A DNA stretch of 7,955 nt from RGIG250 sp045616885 (GCA_045616885.1 JAZLHS010000077.1:1-7955), one strand, 5' to 3'; counted from the stretch's first letter, positions 1 through 6,926 are shown. A program made the numbers and translations. The notes: generated by a model from the sequence alone, not told the origin.

Positions 1-1
1 G

Positions 2-118
2 GGTACGCAGCTGCATGGTCTGGCCGGAGATATGGCGGGAGCAGAATTCGGCTTTGGGCTGATTGCGTCGGATATAATAAAATATCTGCCCCGGGCAAGG
101 GTGTTGCTTAGTTGTTGA
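2..118 (+). CDS. nnr: C-terminal end of probable NAD(P)H-hydrate epimerase/dehydratase (partial)
   Basis: Only the last 38 codons are in the window; the gene enters from the left edge in frame 2 and ends at TGA 116-118. The peptide starts GTQLHGLAGDMAG and ends with GLIASDIIKYLPRA. The HGLAGD block followed by a G-(L/I)-(I/L)-A-S-D-(I/L)-(I/L) segment is, as I recall it, the usual C-terminus of the ADP/ATP-dependent NAD(P)H-hydrate dehydratase domain (YjeF C-terminal, carbohydrate kinase fold). Such enzymes repair NAD(P)H damaged by hydration; the bifunctional form also carries an epimerase domain at the N-terminus, which cannot be seen here. No clear terminator follows, only a decayed repeat. 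The call rests on a short motif, so the family is likely but the bifunctional form is unproven. Confidence 0.6.
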   Translation, partial: GTQLHGLAGDMAGAEFGFGLIASDIIKYLPRARVLLSC

Positions 119-125
119 TGCAGTG

Positions 126-148
126 AGCCTTCCATAGAGGGGAGCCTT
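126..148. repeat. Decayed copy of the intergenic palindromic repeat
   Basis: The 14 bases TAGAGGGGAGCCTT at 135-148 are identical to 1432-1445, the tail of the repeat behind ilvE, and close to TAAAGGGGAGCCT at 6729-6741. The left arm here (CTTCC, 129-133) pairs only imperfectly with GGGGAG, so the palindrome is degraded. It sits between the upstream gene and the ilvE promoter. It could act as a weak terminator, but no proper T-run follows. Confidence 0.5.
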
Positions 149-167
149 TATATAAGTAAAAAACCTC

Positions 168-196
168 TTGACTTTAACCTGTATAAAACATAAAAT
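168..196 (+). promoter_or_regulatory. Sigma-A-type promoter of ilvE
   Basis: TTGACT (168-173) and TAAAAT (191-196) are separated by exactly 17 bases and each matches the -35/-10 consensus at five of six positions. Transcription would start near 203, giving a leader of about 77 bases. The surrounding DNA is AT-rich compared with the genes. No T-box or other amino-acid riboswitch is recognisable between promoter and start codon. Confidence 0.7.
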
Positions 197-206
197 AGAA
201 ATGTTA

Positions 207-227
207 CAAAGTTACACACGAACTTTG
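207..227 (+). promoter_or_regulatory. Inverted repeat / hairpin in the ilvE leader
   Basis: CAAAGTT (207-213) and AACTTTG (221-227) are perfect complements around a 7-base loop, lying about 5 bases after the expected transcription start. There is no following T-run, so it is not an intrinsic terminator. It could be an operator for a repressor, given its place just downstream of the promoter, or a 5' stabilising hairpin. The function is inferred only. Confidence 0.35.
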
Positions 228-279
228 CAAAATCTGTCTTTATGTATGATTACGCAAATAAAATAAGGAGATGTTTTAA

Positions 280-1356
280 ATGGCAGAAATCAAATTCGTC
301 AAGGCCGACAAGCTGAAGGAAAAGGTGGATGTATCCACTATCGGTTTCGGTACTCATTTCACTGACTATATGTTCCGCATGGACTACAACCCGCAGGAAG
401 GCTGGCATGGTGCCAGCATCGTTCCCTACGAGGATGTAAAGGTTAGCCCGGCCAACACCACTCTCCACTATGGTCAGGCTATTTTCGAGGGCTGCAAGGC
501 CTATGTCACCAAGGAAGGCAAGCCGGTTCTCTTCCGCGGCAAGGATCACATTGCCCGTCTGAACCGCTCCGCCAAAATTCTCGATATCCCGCAGCTGCCG
601 GAAGATGTAGCCTACGAAGGACTTATCAAGCTCCTCTCCATCGAGAAGGACTGGATTCCCAACGGCCCCGGTCAGAGCCTCTATATTCGTCCCTTCGTTT
701 ATGCCACTGATCCGTTCCTGGGTGTCAGCGTCAGCCAGACTTATACCTTCCTCATCATCCTTTCCCCGGTTGCCGCATACTATGCACACGGCTTCGCTCC
801 GGTAAAGATTATGGTCGAGGACAAGTATTCCCGTGCTTGCCACGGCGGTCTCGGCGCAGCCAAAACTCCGGCCAACTACGCAGCCAGCCTCCATGCCGGT
901 CTCGTAGCTCATGAGAAGGGCTATGATCAGGTTCTCTGGACCGATGCTGCCGAGCACAAGTGGATTGGTGAGGTTGGCTCCATGAACATCCTCTTCAAGA
1001 TTGACGGCAAGATTGTTACTCCGGAGTTGGATGGCACCATTCTCGACGGCATCACCCGCCGCACCGTTCTCCGGATTGCCCGTGAGTGGGGCTACGAAGT
1101 AGAGGAGCGCAAGATTTCTGTTGACGAGCTGCTGGAGGCTCACAAGAACGGCAAGCTGGAGGAAGTATTCGGCTCCGGTACGGCTGCTGTTATCTCTCCG
1201 GTAGGCGAGCTCATCTGCGGCACCGAGAATCCGGTTCACATGGTTCTGAACGATGGCAAGATTGGCCCCTTCGCTCAGAAGATGTACGACTACATCGATC
1301 AGCTCCACACCTGCGAGACCGAGGACAAGTACGGCTTCGTAGAAGCTATCGAATAA
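280..1356 (+). CDS. ilvE: Branched-chain amino acid aminotransferase (class IV, PLP)
   Basis: This is a 358-residue cytosolic enzyme of the long (type II) BCAT group, whose members are usually about 340-360 residues. It moves the amino group between glutamate and the 2-oxo acids of leucine, isoleucine and valine, the last step of their synthesis and the first of their breakdown. The PLP lysine is K195 in GGLGAAKTPANY. R94 in HIARLNRS and R137 in LYIRPF match the conserved arginines. E231 in GEVGSMN is the expected partner of the PLP ring nitrogen, and GSGTAAVISPV (298-308) is the cofactor phosphate/substrate loop. The start is set by AAGGAG at 265-270, nine bases before ATG 280. It has its own promoter and is closed by the terminator at 1463-1499, so it is probably monocistronic. 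The frequent C-ending codons suggest strong expression. Confidence 0.95.
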   Translation: MAEIKFVKADKLKEKVDVSTIGFGTHFTDYMFRMDYNPQEGWHGASIVPYEDVKVSPANTTLHYGQAIFEGCKAYVTKEGKPVLFRGKDHIARLNRSAKILDIPQLPEDVAYEGLIKLLSIEKDWIPNGPGQSLYIRPFVYATDPFLGVSVSQTYTFLIILSPVAAYYAHGFAPVKIMVEDKYSRACHGGLGAAKTPANYAASLHAGLVAHEKGYDQVLWTDAAEHKWIGEVGSMNILFKIDGKIVTPELDGTILDGITRRTVLRIAREWGYEVEERKISVDELLEAHKNGKLEEVFGSGTAAVISPVGELICGTENPVHMVLNDGKIGPFAQKMYDYIDQLHTCETEDKYGFVEAIE

Positions 1357-1359
1357 TAT

Positions 1360-1443
1360 GCCTCCCATTCAAGGGAGGTGCTGAGCGCAGCGAAGCGGAG
1401 GCAACAACTAATCCGTTTCGTAGTCTCCCCCTAGAGGGGAGCC
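1360..1443. repeat. Composite intergenic palindromic repeat behind ilvE
   Basis: The left head pairs CCTCCC (1361-1366) with GGGAGG (1373-1378). It is followed by TGCTGAGCGCAGCGAAGC, then GGAGGC and the linker AACAACTAATCC (1403-1414). A second palindrome, CTCCCC (1425-1430) with GGGGAG (1436-1441), ends the unit. Head, core and linker match the copies at 6762-6822 with several substitutions and small gaps; the tail matches 126-148. There is no ORF and no T-run, so this is a dispersed repeat rather than a terminator. Confidence 0.75.
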
Positions 1444-1462
1444 TTATGATACATAAGAGTGC

Positions 1463-1499
1463 GGCGGTTGCACAAATTGTGCAACCGCCCTTTATTTTT
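1463..1499 (+). terminator. Rho-independent terminator of ilvE
   Basis: A perfect 11-bp stem, GGCGGTTGCAC (1463-1473) with GTGCAACCGCC (1479-1489), closes a five-base loop and is followed by the T-rich tract CTTTATTTTT (1490-1499). It lies 107 bases after the ilvE stop, beyond the repeat, and isolates ilvE from the cdaA operon. Confidence 0.9.
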
Positions 1500-1518
1500 C
1501 ATCTTTATTGTATATAAT
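1491..1518 (+). promoter_or_regulatory. Possible promoter of the cdaA operon (weak)
   Basis: TATAAT at 1513-1518 is a perfect -10 box in an AT-rich stretch right after the ilvE terminator. The best -35 candidate, TTTATT (1491-1496, 16-base spacer), is poor and overlaps the terminator's T-run. The TTGACG at 1555-1560 has no -10 box at a suitable distance. The operon needs a promoter somewhere in 1500-1600, and this is the best candidate seen. Confidence 0.3.
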
Positions 1519-1609
1519 TTTTTCGTTCTTGTTGCTGAATTTAGAGGAATTTTCTTGACGAACAGAGAATAGTTTAACCAGCTGATTATAAAAGAAAGGA
1601 GATGGCTCG

Positions 1610-2497
1610 ATGGACAATTCATTGTTTACAATATCCAGTCTGCCGCTGCCGCAGCAGGTTCGCGGACTGCTGATGACGGTTGGTATTCTTGACATCATCG
1701 ACATTATCATCGTAGCCATCATCCTGTATCATTGCTACAAGCTGCTGGAGGATACCAGTGCCGTCACACTGGTGAAGGGTATCTTCTCCCTGCTGATGCT
1801 TACCGTCATCTGTGGCGTGCTGGAGCTCCATGTCATCAACTGGCTGCTGCAAAAGGCCGTAGCTGTCCTCATGGTTGCTCTGCCGGTAATTTTCCAGCCG
1901 GAGCTGCGCCGGGCTCTCGCACACATCGGTCAGGGTCGATTCTTCGGCTCGGCGGCTGTCTTCAACGAAGAAGAGTCTGAGGTCTGCATCCGCGAAATCT
2001 GCGATGCAGTAGAGGCTATGTCCAAGACCAAGACCGGTGCCCTCATCGTCTGCGAGCGAGGCACCCGCCTCAACGACATCATCGACGAGCGAAACGGCAC
2101 GAAGCTGGACGCTGTCATCACCGCCGACCTGCTGGAGCAGATTTTCTACGTCAACACACCGCTCCACGACGGGGCTATGATAATCCGCGGCAGCCGCATC
2201 ATGGTTGCCGGTGCGAAGCTGCCCAACAGTGCCAATGCGAATATTCCTCATGAGCTTGGCACCCGTCACCGCGCAGCGATTGGTATCTCTGAGCAGGTGG
2301 ATGTTCTGGGCATCGTAGTCAGCGAGGAGACCGGCACTGTCTCTATTGCGGAGCGGGGAAAAATCTCTCGCAACGTGACTCGTCTGGAGCTTCAGGAGAA
2401 GCTGCGGACTGTATTCCCCACGGAGAAAAAGGAAAAGGTAAATCTTAAGGAGCTGTATCTGGCGGCCAAATCCCGCATTAAGGGGGAAGGAAAATGA
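1610..2497 (+). CDS. cdaA: Membrane-bound diadenylate cyclase CdaA
   Basis: This 295-residue enzyme condenses two ATP into cyclic di-AMP, the second messenger that controls potassium, osmolyte and cell-wall balance. Three hydrophobic helices (about residues 24-46, 53-73 and 77-95) anchor it in the membrane, followed by FQPELRRALAHIGQGR, which links to the DAC domain (about 115-270). The catalytic signatures are intact: LHDGAM with DGA at 187-189, and GTRHRAA with RHR at 219-221. KTGALIVCERG (141-151) and VVSEETG (236-242) also fit the family. The protein is about 20 residues longer than the usual 273, with a charged C-terminal tail. AAGGAG at 1596-1601 lies eight bases before the ATG. The stop overlaps the cdaR start by four bases (ATGA). 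Activity is probably controlled by CdaR and GlmM, both encoded downstream. Confidence 0.95.
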   Translation: MDNSLFTISSLPLPQQVRGLLMTVGILDIIDIIIVAIILYHCYKLLEDTSAVTLVKGIFSLLMLTVICGVLELHVINWLLQKAVAVLMVALPVIFQPELRRALAHIGQGRFFGSAAVFNEEESEVCIREICDAVEAMSKTKTGALIVCERGTRLNDIIDERNGTKLDAVITADLLEQIFYVNTPLHDGAMIIRGSRIMVAGAKLPNSANANIPHELGTRHRAAIGISEQVDVLGIVVSEETGTVSIAERGKISRNVTRLELQEKLRTVFPTEKKEKVNLKELYLAAKSRIKGEGK

Positions 2498-3447
2498 TAT
2501 TTTTTCAGCGCATTTTCCAGCGAAACCTCCCTATAAAGATAATGGCTATCCTTACTGCCGTCATTCTCTGGTTCTATGTAATGAATGAGCAGAATCCATC
2601 TATCGAGGCAACTATCTCGCGGGAGGTTCATATGGTGAACATTCCTGACGGGGCAGTGGTCTCACTGGAAGAGAATAAAGTTCAGATGAAGATTCGTGCT
2701 CTGCGGTCATACTTTGTCAATGCAGCGCCAAACGATTTCCGGGCGGTGGTGGACGTGGATGACCTGCCGGAAGGGCGCACGATGGAGAAGGTCGAGGTCA
2801 TTCTGCCGAACGGCTTTGAGCTCCTGTCGGTAGACCCGCCGGAGCTGCCGGTAATGGTAGACTCTGTGGTCAAGCGGACGGCCGGTGTAAATATCGTCAC
2901 TACCGGCAGTCCGGCCGAGGGTGTCACCCTCGCCAGCGTCACCGGTGACATGGAGAAGGTGGAGCTTATCGGGCCTCGCTCGAAGGTGAAGCAGGTAACG
3001 CAGGTAATCGCCTACGTACCGCTGACCGGTCACGATGTAGATTTTTCTCAGCGGGTAGCGCTGCTGCCGGTGAACAAGCAGGGGCGGGTCATCGACGATG
3101 TGACTACATCGCCTTCCGTGCTGACAGCTGATATTCAGCTGGCTCGTGGTCTGTCGAAGAAGGTCGTCACGGTCAGCCCGGCGGTAGTCGGTCAGCTGCC
3201 GGAGGGCTACATTCTTGACAAGGTAACCATTACTCCGGCGAAGATAGAGGTAGCCGGTCGTAAGGAAGTCATTGATAGAGTCCAGTCCATTGCTACGCAG
3301 GATATCGACCTGTCAGATATCGAGCCGGAGTCGCTGAAGAACGGCTCCCACACTATCGCTGTCCAGCTGCGCCACACCCCGGAGGTCGTGGTCATCGACC
3401 GGATGGTGAAGGTAGCAATTTCCACGAAAAAACGGAGCGGGAAGTAA
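2494..3447 (+). CDS. cdaR: YbbR-domain regulator of diadenylate cyclase, CdaR
   Basis: This 317-residue protein has one N-terminal membrane helix (about residues 13-30, IMAILTAVILWFYVM), placing the rest outside the cytoplasmic membrane. The remainder fits three YbbR-like beta repeats, roughly 43-123, 130-215 and 222-308. The second contains GVTLASVTGDMEKVELIGP and the third LPEGYILDKVTITPAKIEV, the typical 'P..V.v.G' repeat ends. CdaR binds CdaA at the membrane and modulates its cyclase activity in Bacillus and Listeria relatives; no enzymatic role is known. Translation is coupled to cdaA by the 4-base ATGA overlap, with the purine-rich AGGGGGAAGG (2481-2490) inside the cdaA end serving as ribosome binding site. 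The stop TAA shares one base with the next gene's ATG. The assignment rests on architecture plus context. Confidence 0.9.
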   Translation: MIFFQRIFQRNLPIKIMAILTAVILWFYVMNEQNPSIEATISREVHMVNIPDGAVVSLEENKVQMKIRALRSYFVNAAPNDFRAVVDVDDLPEGRTMEKVEVILPNGFELLSVDPPELPVMVDSVVKRTAGVNIVTTGSPAEGVTLASVTGDMEKVELIGPRSKVKQVTQVIAYVPLTGHDVDFSQRVALLPVNKQGRVIDDVTTSPSVLTADIQLARGLSKKVVTVSPAVVGQLPEGYILDKVTITPAKIEVAGRKEVIDRVQSIATQDIDLSDIEPESLKNGSHTIAVQLRHTPEVVVIDRMVKVAISTKKRSGK

Positions 3448-5198
3448 TGCTCAGAATAACGGATTTTCATGTTCCCATCGCCAATGATGGAGAAGTTTCC
3501 TACAATAATATTGAGCCGCCGATGGAAGCATTGGCGGCTCGTCTTCGGTTGCCGCTTCACGCTCTCGGTGAGGCGGCAATTTTGCGTCGCGGTATCGACG
3601 CCCGGCGGCGCAACGGCGCCTCTATCTCCTATGTGTATCAGCTGGAATTCTCTTTGGCCGGCGGAGAGAAGGAAGAAAAACGATTCTTAGCCGACAACAG
3701 CCGCAGCCGTAGCAGCGTGAAAAATCTGACGGCGGCACCGGAGCCCCGTCCCGTCCTCTGGGATGAAGCCGCGGCGCTTCGTGAGAAGCTGGCGCAGGGA
3801 AAGGCCGGAAGCATCGCGAAAGGTGGAGGTCGGCCGGTGGTGGTTGGCTTCGGCCCGGCCGGAATGTTTGCGGCACTGCTGCTGGCGAGAGCCGGACTGG
3901 CTCCCCTTGTACTGGAGCGAGGGGCCGACGTAGAGAGTCGCACCGCACAGGTGGCGAACTTCTGGGCGGGAAAGAGTCCTCTCGACCCGACGACAAATGT
4001 TCAGTTCGGTGAGGGAGGTGCTGGGACATTCTCCGACGGCAAGCTCACTACCAGAGTTGACTCGCCACTTATCCGCGATGTTCTCAGTGCGATGGTAGAC
4101 TTCGGAGCGCCGGAGGAAATAAAGATTCTTCACAAGCCGCACATCGGCACCGATGAGCTGGTGCGCGTGGTAAAGAATCTGCGTCAGGAAATAATCGCCA
4201 AAGGCGGCGAGGTGAAATTCCTCTCCACTGTCCGGGAGTTAGAGTGCGACAGCAGTCACAATATAACGGCAGTCGTTACGGAAGACGGTGAGCGGATAAA
4301 AGCCTCGGCGGTGTTCCTCGGCATCGGTCACTCGGCCCGCGATACATATCACAGGCTGCGGGCTATGGGTGTCGCTATGGAGGCGAAGCCCTTCGCGGTA
4401 GGCGTCCGCATCGAGCATCCGCAGGAGATAATCGACCGCGCTCAATATGGCCGTCCGGCGATAGTCAGGGACGGGACAGGGCGTGAGACGGAGCCGCGGC
4501 TGCCGGTGGCTGACTACTCTCTCACATGGCAGGATAGAAGCAACCCGGACAGCCGCAGTGTCTATTCCTTCTGCATGTGTCCGGGAGGAAAGGTAGTGGC
4601 GGCAGCCAGCGAAGAGGGCAGGCTTGTCACCAACGGCATGAGCCTTCATGCCAGAGATAGCGGCGTAGCCAATGCGGCTTTGCTGGTAAATGTGCGGCCT
4701 GAGGATTTCGGCGGCGATGTACTGGGCGGCATTGAGTTCCAGCGAAGGTATGAGGAGATGGCCTATCGAACCGGCGGCGGAGACTATACCGCACCGGTGC
4801 AGGCGGTGGGGGATTTCATTGCTACCGTGGAGGGGACACCTCGCTGCGACACGAAGGATTTCTGCGTAGCACCGACATATCGGCCGGGTGTGAAGAATTC
4901 GCTGCTGACCGATTGTCTGCCGGAGTTCGTCACCGCTTCGCTGGCGGCGGCATTGCCGGCTTTTGACAGGAAGATAAAGGGCTTCGGCGCGCCCGATGTC
5001 CCTATCACCGGCGTGGAGATGCGGTCATCGGCGCCTTGTCGGATAGTTCGTGACAGAGAGAGCTATCAGTCGCTGTCTCACGGCGGACTTTATCCCATCG
5101 GCGAGGGAGCCGGATATGCCGGCGGCATAATGAGCGCCGCCTGCGACGGACTGAATGCCGTACTTGCATATTTGCGCTCTTTAGGGCATAATGTATAG
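3447..5198 (+). CDS. Uncharacterised FAD-dependent oxidoreductase (COG2509-like)
   Basis: This is a 583-residue cytosolic flavoprotein. An N-terminal region of about 100 residues, rich in charged and basic residues (GIDARRRNGASISYVYQLEF), precedes a Rossmann dinucleotide-binding fold: VVVGFGPAGMFAAL (131-144) ends its second strand at E157 in LVLERG. The remaining signatures are FGEGGAGTFSDGKL (187-200), LGIGHSARDTY (291-301), FCMCPGG (375-381, with two cysteines) and a C-terminal FAD-binding IGEGAGYAGGIMSAACDG (551-568). This set is what I recognise as the family often annotated 'NAD(P)/FAD-dependent oxidoreductase' or 'FAD-dependent dehydrogenase'. The substrate is unknown. The length is normal for the family and no motif is broken. 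The start overlaps the cdaR stop by one base (TAATG), with GGAG at 3434-3437, and glmM follows after 35 bases, so it is co-transcribed with the c-di-AMP genes. That context does not prove a shared function. Confidence 0.85.
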   Translation: MLRITDFHVPIANDGEVSYNNIEPPMEALAARLRLPLHALGEAAILRRGIDARRRNGASISYVYQLEFSLAGGEKEEKRFLADNSRSRSSVKNLTAAPEPRPVLWDEAAALREKLAQGKAGSIAKGGGRPVVVGFGPAGMFAALLLARAGLAPLVLERGADVESRTAQVANFWAGKSPLDPTTNVQFGEGGAGTFSDGKLTTRVDSPLIRDVLSAMVDFGAPEEIKILHKPHIGTDELVRVVKNLRQEIIAKGGEVKFLSTVRELECDSSHNITAVVTEDGERIKASAVFLGIGHSARDTYHRLRAMGVAMEAKPFAVGVRIEHPQEIIDRAQYGRPAIVRDGTGRETEPRLPVADYSLTWQDRSNPDSRSVYSFCMCPGGKVVAAASEEGRLVTNGMSLHARDSGVANAALLVNVRPEDFGGDVLGGIEFQRRYEEMAYRTGGGDYTAPVQAVGDFIATVEGTPRCDTKDFCVAPTYRPGVKNSLLTDCLPEFVTASLAAALPAFDRKIKGFGAPDVPITGVEMRSSAPCRIVRDRESYQSLSHGGLYPIGEGAGYAGGIMSAACDGLNAVLAYLRSLGHNV

Positions 5199-5233
5199 AA
5201 TATAATAAGTCTAATAATGAGAGGAGCCATAAA

Positions 5234-6592
5234 ATGGCCAGACTATTTGGTACCGACGGCGTCCGCGGTGAAGCAAATATCGGACTTCGTCCCGAGCTTG
5301 CCTATCGCATGGGCCGCGCCGCCACATTATATTTCGGAGAGAATACGGACAGTGACCGCCGTCCTGTCATCGTTATCGGCCGTGATACTCGCATATCCGG
5401 CACCATGTTCGAGTCGGCACTGGCAGCAGGTATCTGCTCTGCCGGCGGACGAGTGGTGCAGGTAGGCGTCATTCCCACGCCGGGTATCGCTTATCTCGCG
5501 CAGCAGCTTGGTGCTGTCTGCGGTATCGTTGTCTCTGCATCCCACAATCCTTTCGGGGATAATGGCATTAAATTCTTCGGCGGTGACGGCTACAAGCTGC
5601 CGGATGCCGTAGAGGATGAAATCGAGAAACTGGTAGTCGCCATCGAGCAGAAGGATGACTTCACTCGCCGCTATGGCAAGGAGATTGGCTTCGTCGACTA
5701 TCGACCGGAGCTGGTGGAGCGATATATCGGCTATCTCCGCAGCACGGCTCCCTGCCGTCTGGACGGACTGCGGGTCGTGCTTGATTGTGCAAACGGTGCA
5801 GCCAGTGCCGTCATGCCCCGCCTGCTGGAGGAGCTTGGCTGTACGCTGAAGGTGATAAGCAAGACTCCCAATGGAATTAATATCAATGACGACTGCGGCT
5901 CCACGCATCTGGAGCGGCTGCAGTCGGCTGTACAGAAATACGGTGCGGATATCGGTATCGCCCATGACGGCGACGCTGACCGCTGCCTCTGCGTAGATGA
6001 AAAGGGCAACGTCCTTGACGGCGACCACATCCTCGTCATCTGTGCGTTGGCGATGAAAGCAGCCGGTACATTGAAGAATGATACCGTAGTCAGCACGGTC
6101 ATGGCCAATATCGGCTTCCATCAGGCATTGAAGAAGGCTGGAATAAAGGTAGAAGTCACCGGCGTAGGCGACCGCTATGTCCTTGAGAATATGCGGGCCA
6201 ATGGCCACAATATCGGCGGCGAGCAGTCCGGTCACATCATCTTCAGTGACTTTGCTACCACCGGCGACGGACTCATTACCGCTACGCAGGTTCTTTGTGC
6301 ATTGGTGAAGTCCGGCAAGAAGGCTTCTGAGCTGAATGAGCTGATGACCAGCTATCCGCAGCTCCTCGTGAATGTCCGGGTAAAGAGCAAAGAGGGCTGG
6401 GAGGAAAATGAAAAGATAATGGCCGCCATAGCTGCCGGCGAGAAGCAGCTGGATGAGCGTGGCCGCGTCCTCATTCGTCCGTCGGGTACGGAGCCGCTTA
6501 TCCGCGTTATGGCCGAGGGGCCGGATCAGGCAGAGCTGGAGCAGGTCTGCAATGATATTGCGGGGGTTATTAAGGATGAAATAGGGGAATAG
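5234..6592 (+). CDS. glmM: Phosphoglucosamine mutase GlmM
   Basis: This 452-residue enzyme interconverts glucosamine-6-phosphate and glucosamine-1-phosphate on the route to UDP-GlcNAc for peptidoglycan and, in diderms, lipopolysaccharide. All alpha-D-phosphohexomutase signatures are present: N-terminal RLFGTDGVRGEAN (3-15), the phosphoserine loop VVSASHNPFGDNG (99-111) with S103, the Mg-binding DGDADR (245-250), the sugar-binding GGEQSGH (328-334) and the phosphate-binding RPSGTEPLIRV (415-425). Length is typical. AGAGGAG at 5220-5226 lies seven bases before ATG 5234. GlmM is the last gene of the cdaA operon. In several Firmicutes it binds CdaA and inhibits c-di-AMP synthesis, so the clustering has regulatory meaning. 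No terminator with a T-run follows; the operon runs into repeat DNA. Confidence 0.97.
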   Translation: MARLFGTDGVRGEANIGLRPELAYRMGRAATLYFGENTDSDRRPVIVIGRDTRISGTMFESALAAGICSAGGRVVQVGVIPTPGIAYLAQQLGAVCGIVVSASHNPFGDNGIKFFGGDGYKLPDAVEDEIEKLVVAIEQKDDFTRRYGKEIGFVDYRPELVERYIGYLRSTAPCRLDGLRVVLDCANGAASAVMPRLLEELGCTLKVISKTPNGININDDCGSTHLERLQSAVQKYGADIGIAHDGDADRCLCVDEKGNVLDGDHILVICALAMKAAGTLKNDTVVSTVMANIGFHQALKKAGIKVEVTGVGDRYVLENMRANGHNIGGEQSGHIIFSDFATTGDGLITATQVLCALVKSGKKASELNELMTSYPQLLVNVRVKSKEGWEENEKIMAAIAAGEKQLDERGRVLIRPSGTEPLIRVMAEGPDQAELEQVCNDIAGVIKDEIGE

Positions 6593-6595
6593 AAC

Positions 6596-6740
6596 GTCAC
6601 CCCTCAGTCGCCTTCGGCGCCAGCTCCTACAAACATGCTAAGTTCATCCTTCGCTACGCTCGGATATCACTAAGCAGTTTGCATGGCTCGCACTAAATTC
6701 GCAAGCTCATTAAGTGCTCATGCGCACCTAAAGGGGAGCC
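6596..6740. repeat. Repeat copy in inverted orientation, interrupted by a 99-base segment
   Basis: The left part (6596-6627) reads ACCCCTCAGTCGCCTTCGG and ends CAGCTCC; the right part (6727-6740) reads CCTAAAGGGGAGCC. Reverse-complemented, it has the family layout: a palindromic head, GGAGCTGGC, a short GAAG-containing core, then GAGGGGT. Joining 6627 to 6727 restores the perfect palindrome CTCCCCTAAAGGGGAG, the expected head. The core hairpin CGCC-TTC-GGCG (6610-6620) lacks a T-run, so it is not a clear terminator for glmM. Confidence 0.6.
6628..6726. mobile_element. 99-base structured insert inside the repeat (MITE-like, tentative)
   Basis: The insert splits the palindromic head of the surrounding repeat. 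It folds into two hairpins. The first pairs AAAC (6631-6634), TGCT (6636-6639), AG (6641-6642) and ATCC (6646-6649) with GGAT (6662-6665), CT (6670-6671), AGCA (6673-6676) and GTTT (6677-6680). The second pairs GCATG (6681-6685) and GCACT (6690-6694) with AGTGC (6713-6717) and CATGC (6719-6723). There is no ORF. CCT lies at both borders (6626-6628 and 6727-6729), which may be chance or a 3-base target duplication. It could instead be a variant form of the repeat rather than an insertion. Confidence 0.4.
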
Positions 6741-6761
6741 TGTTCGGTGTCGTTGCCGAAA

Positions 6762-6876
6762 AGAAGCCTCCCATTGAGGGGAGGTGGCTGAGCGAAGCGA
6801 AGCCGGAGGGTAACAACTAATCCTTCTAGAAGCCTCCCATTGAGGGGAGGTGGCTGAGCGAAGCGAAGCCGGAGGG
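6762..6876. repeat. Two perfect 49-base direct repeats, 66-base period
   Basis: 6762-6810 and 6828-6876 are identical over 49 bases, separated by 17 bases containing AACAACTAATCC. Each unit has the head CCTCCC-ATTGA-GGGGAGG followed by TGGCTGAGCGAAGCGAAG and CCGGAGGG. The unit and linker match the copy behind ilvE (1360-1414). Two copies with a related element on the other side of the genes point to a dispersed, locally duplicated palindromic repeat. They lie 50 bases upstream of cbiK, within its probable leader or promoter region, yet no promoter is recognisable here. Confidence 0.9.
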
Positions 6877-6926
6877 GTGTCCCATAATACCACCAATAAA
6901 TTTTCAAATACAAAGGAGAGAACAAC

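Noticed and set aside
250..1368. A 372-codon open frame on the - strand covering all of ilvE
   Set aside because: It is a mirror of the strongly C/G-biased third positions of ilvE; it has no recognisable motif, and the + strand gene has full catalytic signatures and a good ribosome binding site.
5172..5206. Internal promoter for glmM (TATAAT at 5201-5206)
   Set aside because: No -35 box lies at a suitable distance: TTTAGG gives 15 bases and is poor, and TTGCGC gives 23. glmM is more simply read from the upstream operon.
5327..6235. A 302-codon open frame on the - strand inside glmM
   Set aside because: It is a codon-bias shadow; glmM is unambiguous on the + strand with every mutase motif intact.
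6762..6876. CRISPR array
   Set aside because: There are only two 49-base units with a single 17-base gap, the unit is a head palindrome with a family-wide core, and related copies are dispersed at other loci. No cas gene is present.
6593..6926. Cobalamin riboswitch ahead of cbiK
   Set aside because: No B12-box-like sequence or the other conserved blocks could be found; the gap is filled by repeats and the structured insert.
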